From the NCBI GenBank assembly GCA_004552515.1, contig SFOF01000095.1, forward strand, positions 1 through 7,885: a stretch of 7,885 nt of DNA, read 5' to 3'. Below are positions 6,041 through 7,885 of this stretch, one piece after another. The position numbers and the translations under genes were made by a program. The stretch's first letter is position 1, and each line of letters opens with the position of its first letter. The DNA comes from Clostridiales bacterium. GTDB lineage: Bacteria > Bacillota > Clostridia > Christensenellales > Aristaeellaceae. Under the pieces are notes generated by a model. It was given only the letters and a program-made list of their open reading frames with translations, was not told the origin of the DNA and did no database searches.

Positions 6041-7516
6041 TCACAGCAATATGCAAATCATGCCGCCGCTGCCCTCGTTGATGATCTTGGCCAGCGCCTC
6101 GCGCATTTTCGGCTGCGTCTCGGCGGGCATCCCCGTGAGCTTGCCCGACAGGCTCTCCTGCACCATCTCGCCCAGCGACTTTCCGAACATATTGGTCGTC
6201 CACAGGCTTTCCGGGTTGTTCTCAACCTCGCTTTTGAGGTGCTCGGCCAGTTCCTCGGACTGCTTCTCCGCGCCCATGACCGGACTTAGCTCCGTCTGAA
6301 TGTCCACGCGGATGATGTGCAGCGAGGGCGCGCTGGCCTTGAGCTTCACGCCAAAGCGATTGCCCTGCCGGACGATCTCCGGCTTATCCAGCGTCATTTC
6401 GCTCTCGACGGGCATGACCAGCCCATAGCCGTCCTCCCGCGCCGAGGCCAGCGCGCTCTCCACGCGGTCATAGGCCTTCTTCGCGCGCACAAGGCCCTGC
6501 ATGAGCGACATGAGATGTTCCTCGCCCTCGATGTTCTCGCCGCACTGCTCGCTCAGTATGGTATAGAACAGCCCGTTCTTCGGCTCCGCGCGCTCCTCGA
6601 CAGCGCCCTCGTTCAGCCGGACGGCGCGCACCTGCGGCGTCTCGAAATGGCCGCCGGCGAGCGTCTCGGCCACAGCGCCGTAATCGCGCACGCGGCGAAT
6701 CTTGCCCGCCGCCTCGCGCAGAGCGCCGGTCAGCTCCTCGTTAAGCCAGTGCTCCTCGCCCAGCGCCTCCAGCCAGGGCGGCGTTTCCAGCCAGATTTCG
6801 CGCGCGGGGAATTCGAGCAGCGCATCCTCGAGCAGGCCGGAAACGTCCTCGTCGGTCATGTCCTGGACGCTCAAAAGCCGCACCGGCACGTCGTATTTCT
6901 TTTGAAGCGTCTCCCGAAGCGCGCGGGCGGCGGCGCTTAACGGCTCCCTGCTGTTGAGCGCCACGACGAACGGCTTGCCCAGCGCCTTTAGTTCCCGCAC
7001 GACGCGTTCCTCGGCAGCCTCGTAGGCCGGACGCGGCAGATCGGTGATCGTGCCGTCCGTGGTCACGACCAGACCGATCGTCGAATGATCGGCGATGACG
7101 CGGCGCGTGCCCAGCTCGGCGGCTTCCTCAAAGGGAATGTCGTGATCAAACCAGGGCGTGCGCACCATGCGCGCGCTTTCATCCTCGCGGGTGCCCAGCA
7201 CGCCGTCGATCAGATAACCCACGCAATCAACCAGCCTCACGCGCAGCTCGGCCTGATCGCGCAGCTGGATCACCGCCGGCTCGTCGGGCACGAATTTGGG
7301 CTGCGTGGTCATGATCGTGCGCCCCGCGCCGCTCACGGGCAGACTGTCGGTGGCGCGCTCGCGCTTCCCCTCGTCCTTCATGTCCGGCAGCACGAGCCGC
7401 TCCATAAAGCGCTTGATAAAGGTGGATTTTCCGGTTCGCACCGGCCCCACCACACCGATATAGATCGCGCCGCCGGTTCGCGTCGCGATATCGCGATAGA
7501 TGCTGTTATCCGTCAT
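6041..7516 (-). CDS. spoIVA: SpoIVA, stage IV sporulation protein A (spore coat ATPase)
   Basis: SpoIVA is made in the mother cell and polymerises, driven by ATP hydrolysis, into the basement layer on the forespore on which the coat is built. The 491-residue length is nearly identical to the 492 of Bacillus subtilis. The N-terminal ATPase domain has Walker A GPVRTGKST (24-32, with K30), TT at 70-71 where the B. subtilis sensor threonines lie, and a Walker B-like RLVDCVG (94-100, with D97). A middle domain follows, and the C-terminus (about 400-491) ends GGMICILL, the conserved tail needed for membrane-associated assembly in the family. The start is the ATG at 7516, with GGGAGGG 8 bases upstream; the upstream in-frame extension to 7861 covers the divergent promoters and GH2 gene and is not real. 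A sigma-E-like promoter fits mother-cell expression. Confidence 0.98.
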   Translation of the reverse strand: MTDNSIYRDIATRTGGAIYIGVVGPVRTGKSTFIKRFMERLVLPDMKDEGKRERATDSLPVSGAGRTIMTTQPKFVPDEPAVIQLRDQAELRVRLVDCVGYLIDGVLGTREDESARMVRTPWFDHDIPFEEAAELGTRRVIADHSTIGLVVTTDGTITDLPRPAYEAAEERVVRELKALGKPFVVALNSREPLSAAARALRETLQKKYDVPVRLLSVQDMTDEDVSGLLEDALLEFPAREIWLETPPWLEALGEEHWLNEELTGALREAAGKIRRVRDYGAVAETLAGGHFETPQVRAVRLNEGAVEERAEPKNGLFYTILSEQCGENIEGEEHLMSLMQGLVRAKKAYDRVESALASAREDGYGLVMPVESEMTLDKPEIVRQGNRFGVKLKASAPSLHIIRVDIQTELSPVMGAEKQSEELAEHLKSEVENNPESLWTTNMFGKSLGEMVQESLSGKLTGMPAETQPKMREALAKIINEGSGGMICILL

Positions 7517-7551
7517 CGATGCGTCCCTCCCACACTCGATTGGTCTGTCAC

Positions 7552-7580
7552 ATGATATGGGATCGCCGCGCCGGTTATGC
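7552..7580 (-). promoter_or_regulatory. Sigma-E-like promoter of spoIVA (putative)
   Basis: On the minus strand, GCATAAC (7580-7574) resembles the sigma-E -35 and CATATCAT (7559-7552) matches the CATACAAT-type -10 at 6 of 8 positions, with a 14-base spacer as is usual for sigma-E. The start of transcription would lie near 7545, about 30 bases before the spoIVA ATG. In B. subtilis spoIVA is a known sigma-E gene, which supports the call. Confidence 0.6.
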
Positions 7581-7629
7581 CCGCCGTCCTCCGCGCAAAA
7601 TATTATGCCGCTCAAAGCGCCGCCGAGTA

Positions 7630-7659
7630 TTGCCTGACGGGCGCGCGCCGTGCTATAAT
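7630..7659 (+). promoter_or_regulatory. Sigma-A promoter of the GH2 gene
   Basis: TTGCCT (7630-7635) and a perfect TATAAT (7654-7659) are 18 bases apart, and TGC directly before the -10 adds an extended -10 element. Transcription would start near 7666, giving a leader of about 40 bases with GGAGG at 7693-7697. No obvious operator palindrome is seen between the promoter and the start codon. Confidence 0.8.
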
Positions 7660-7705
7660 GGACGCGGCTCAACCGACACTCAAAAGCGAATCGGAGGATA
7701 CGCCC

Positions 7706-7885
7706 ATGAAATCCATCGCTCTGGATACCGCCTGGAAATTCTATCGCGAAACGACCGAGGAACCGCCCTTCATGACGATCTCCCGCAAAAATCAGGAGGC
7801 CGAGGGCTATGCCGCGCGCGCCTTCAACGCCGCCCACTGGCAGGACGTGACGCTGCCCCACGACTGGGCCGCCGCGCTCCCCTAC
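7706..7885 (+). CDS. Glycoside hydrolase family 2 protein, N-terminal fragment (cut by window edge)
   Basis: The first 60 codons of a gene that runs off the right edge. The ATG at 7706 has GGAGG 8 bases upstream and a strong promoter. The protein begins with a short LDTAWKFYRE segment (residues 6-15) and reaches WQDVTLPHDWAAALPY (45-60), the well-known entry into the GH2 sugar-binding jelly-roll domain of beta-galactosidases, beta-glucuronidases and related enzymes. There is no signal peptide, so a cytoplasmic enzyme acting on imported oligosaccharides is likely. The catalytic TIM barrel is outside the window, so the substrate cannot be decided. The gene diverges from spoIVA across a 189-base spacer. 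Confidence 0.88.
   Translation, partial: MKSIALDTAWKFYRETTEEPPFMTISRKNQEAEGYAARAFNAAHWQDVTLPHDWAAALPY

Noticed and set aside
7517..7861. N-terminal extension of spoIVA to 7861
   Set aside because: It would cover both divergent promoters and the GH2 start; the start at 7516 aligns Walker A and other residues at the same numbers as in B. subtilis.

Overview
The window comes from a GC-rich, endospore-forming member of the Firmicutes, most likely a Clostridia-type bacterium. The evidence is a complete spoIVA (a spore-coat ATPase found only in endospore formers), a Firmicutes-type whiA, strong AGGAGG-like ribosome binding sites on every gene and sigma-A style TATAAT promoters, all in strongly GC-biased coding sequence. 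The exact genus cannot be read from this window.

Layout. The left two thirds (about 1-5080) are transcribed on the minus strand. Reading downstream from right to left: murQ (5080-4157) and murB (4160-3255) share a 4-base ATGA overlap; a 266-base spacer follows; then whiA (2988-2056); a 539-base non-coding stretch (1517-2055) that carries three related nested hairpins; a MATE-family transporter (1516-89); and the first 35 codons of a HAD-family hydrolase (105-1), which overlaps the transporter gene by 17 bases and runs off the window. On the plus strand tcdA (5262-5984) diverges from murQ and converges on spoIVA (7516-6041, minus) across a strong bidirectional terminator. The right edge holds the start of a glycoside hydrolase family 2 gene (from 7706, plus), divergent from spoIVA.

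How the genes fit together. MurQ removes the lactyl ether from MurNAc-6-phosphate in wall recycling, while MurB completes that ether in UDP-MurNAc synthesis, so the overlapping pair joins peptidoglycan salvage to de novo synthesis. WhiA is a DNA-binding protein linked to division and chromosome organisation and commonly sits near wall genes. TcdA matures the tRNA t6A modification. SpoIVA builds the spore-coat basement layer, and a sigma-E-like promoter lies upstream of it. The MATE/HAD pair and the GH2 gene look like accessory transport and sugar metabolism.

Most of the window is ordinary chromosomal housekeeping and I do not see a new multi-gene system. The signal least explained by the genes is the set of three hairpins at about 1693-2030, whose stems show compensatory base changes between copies.
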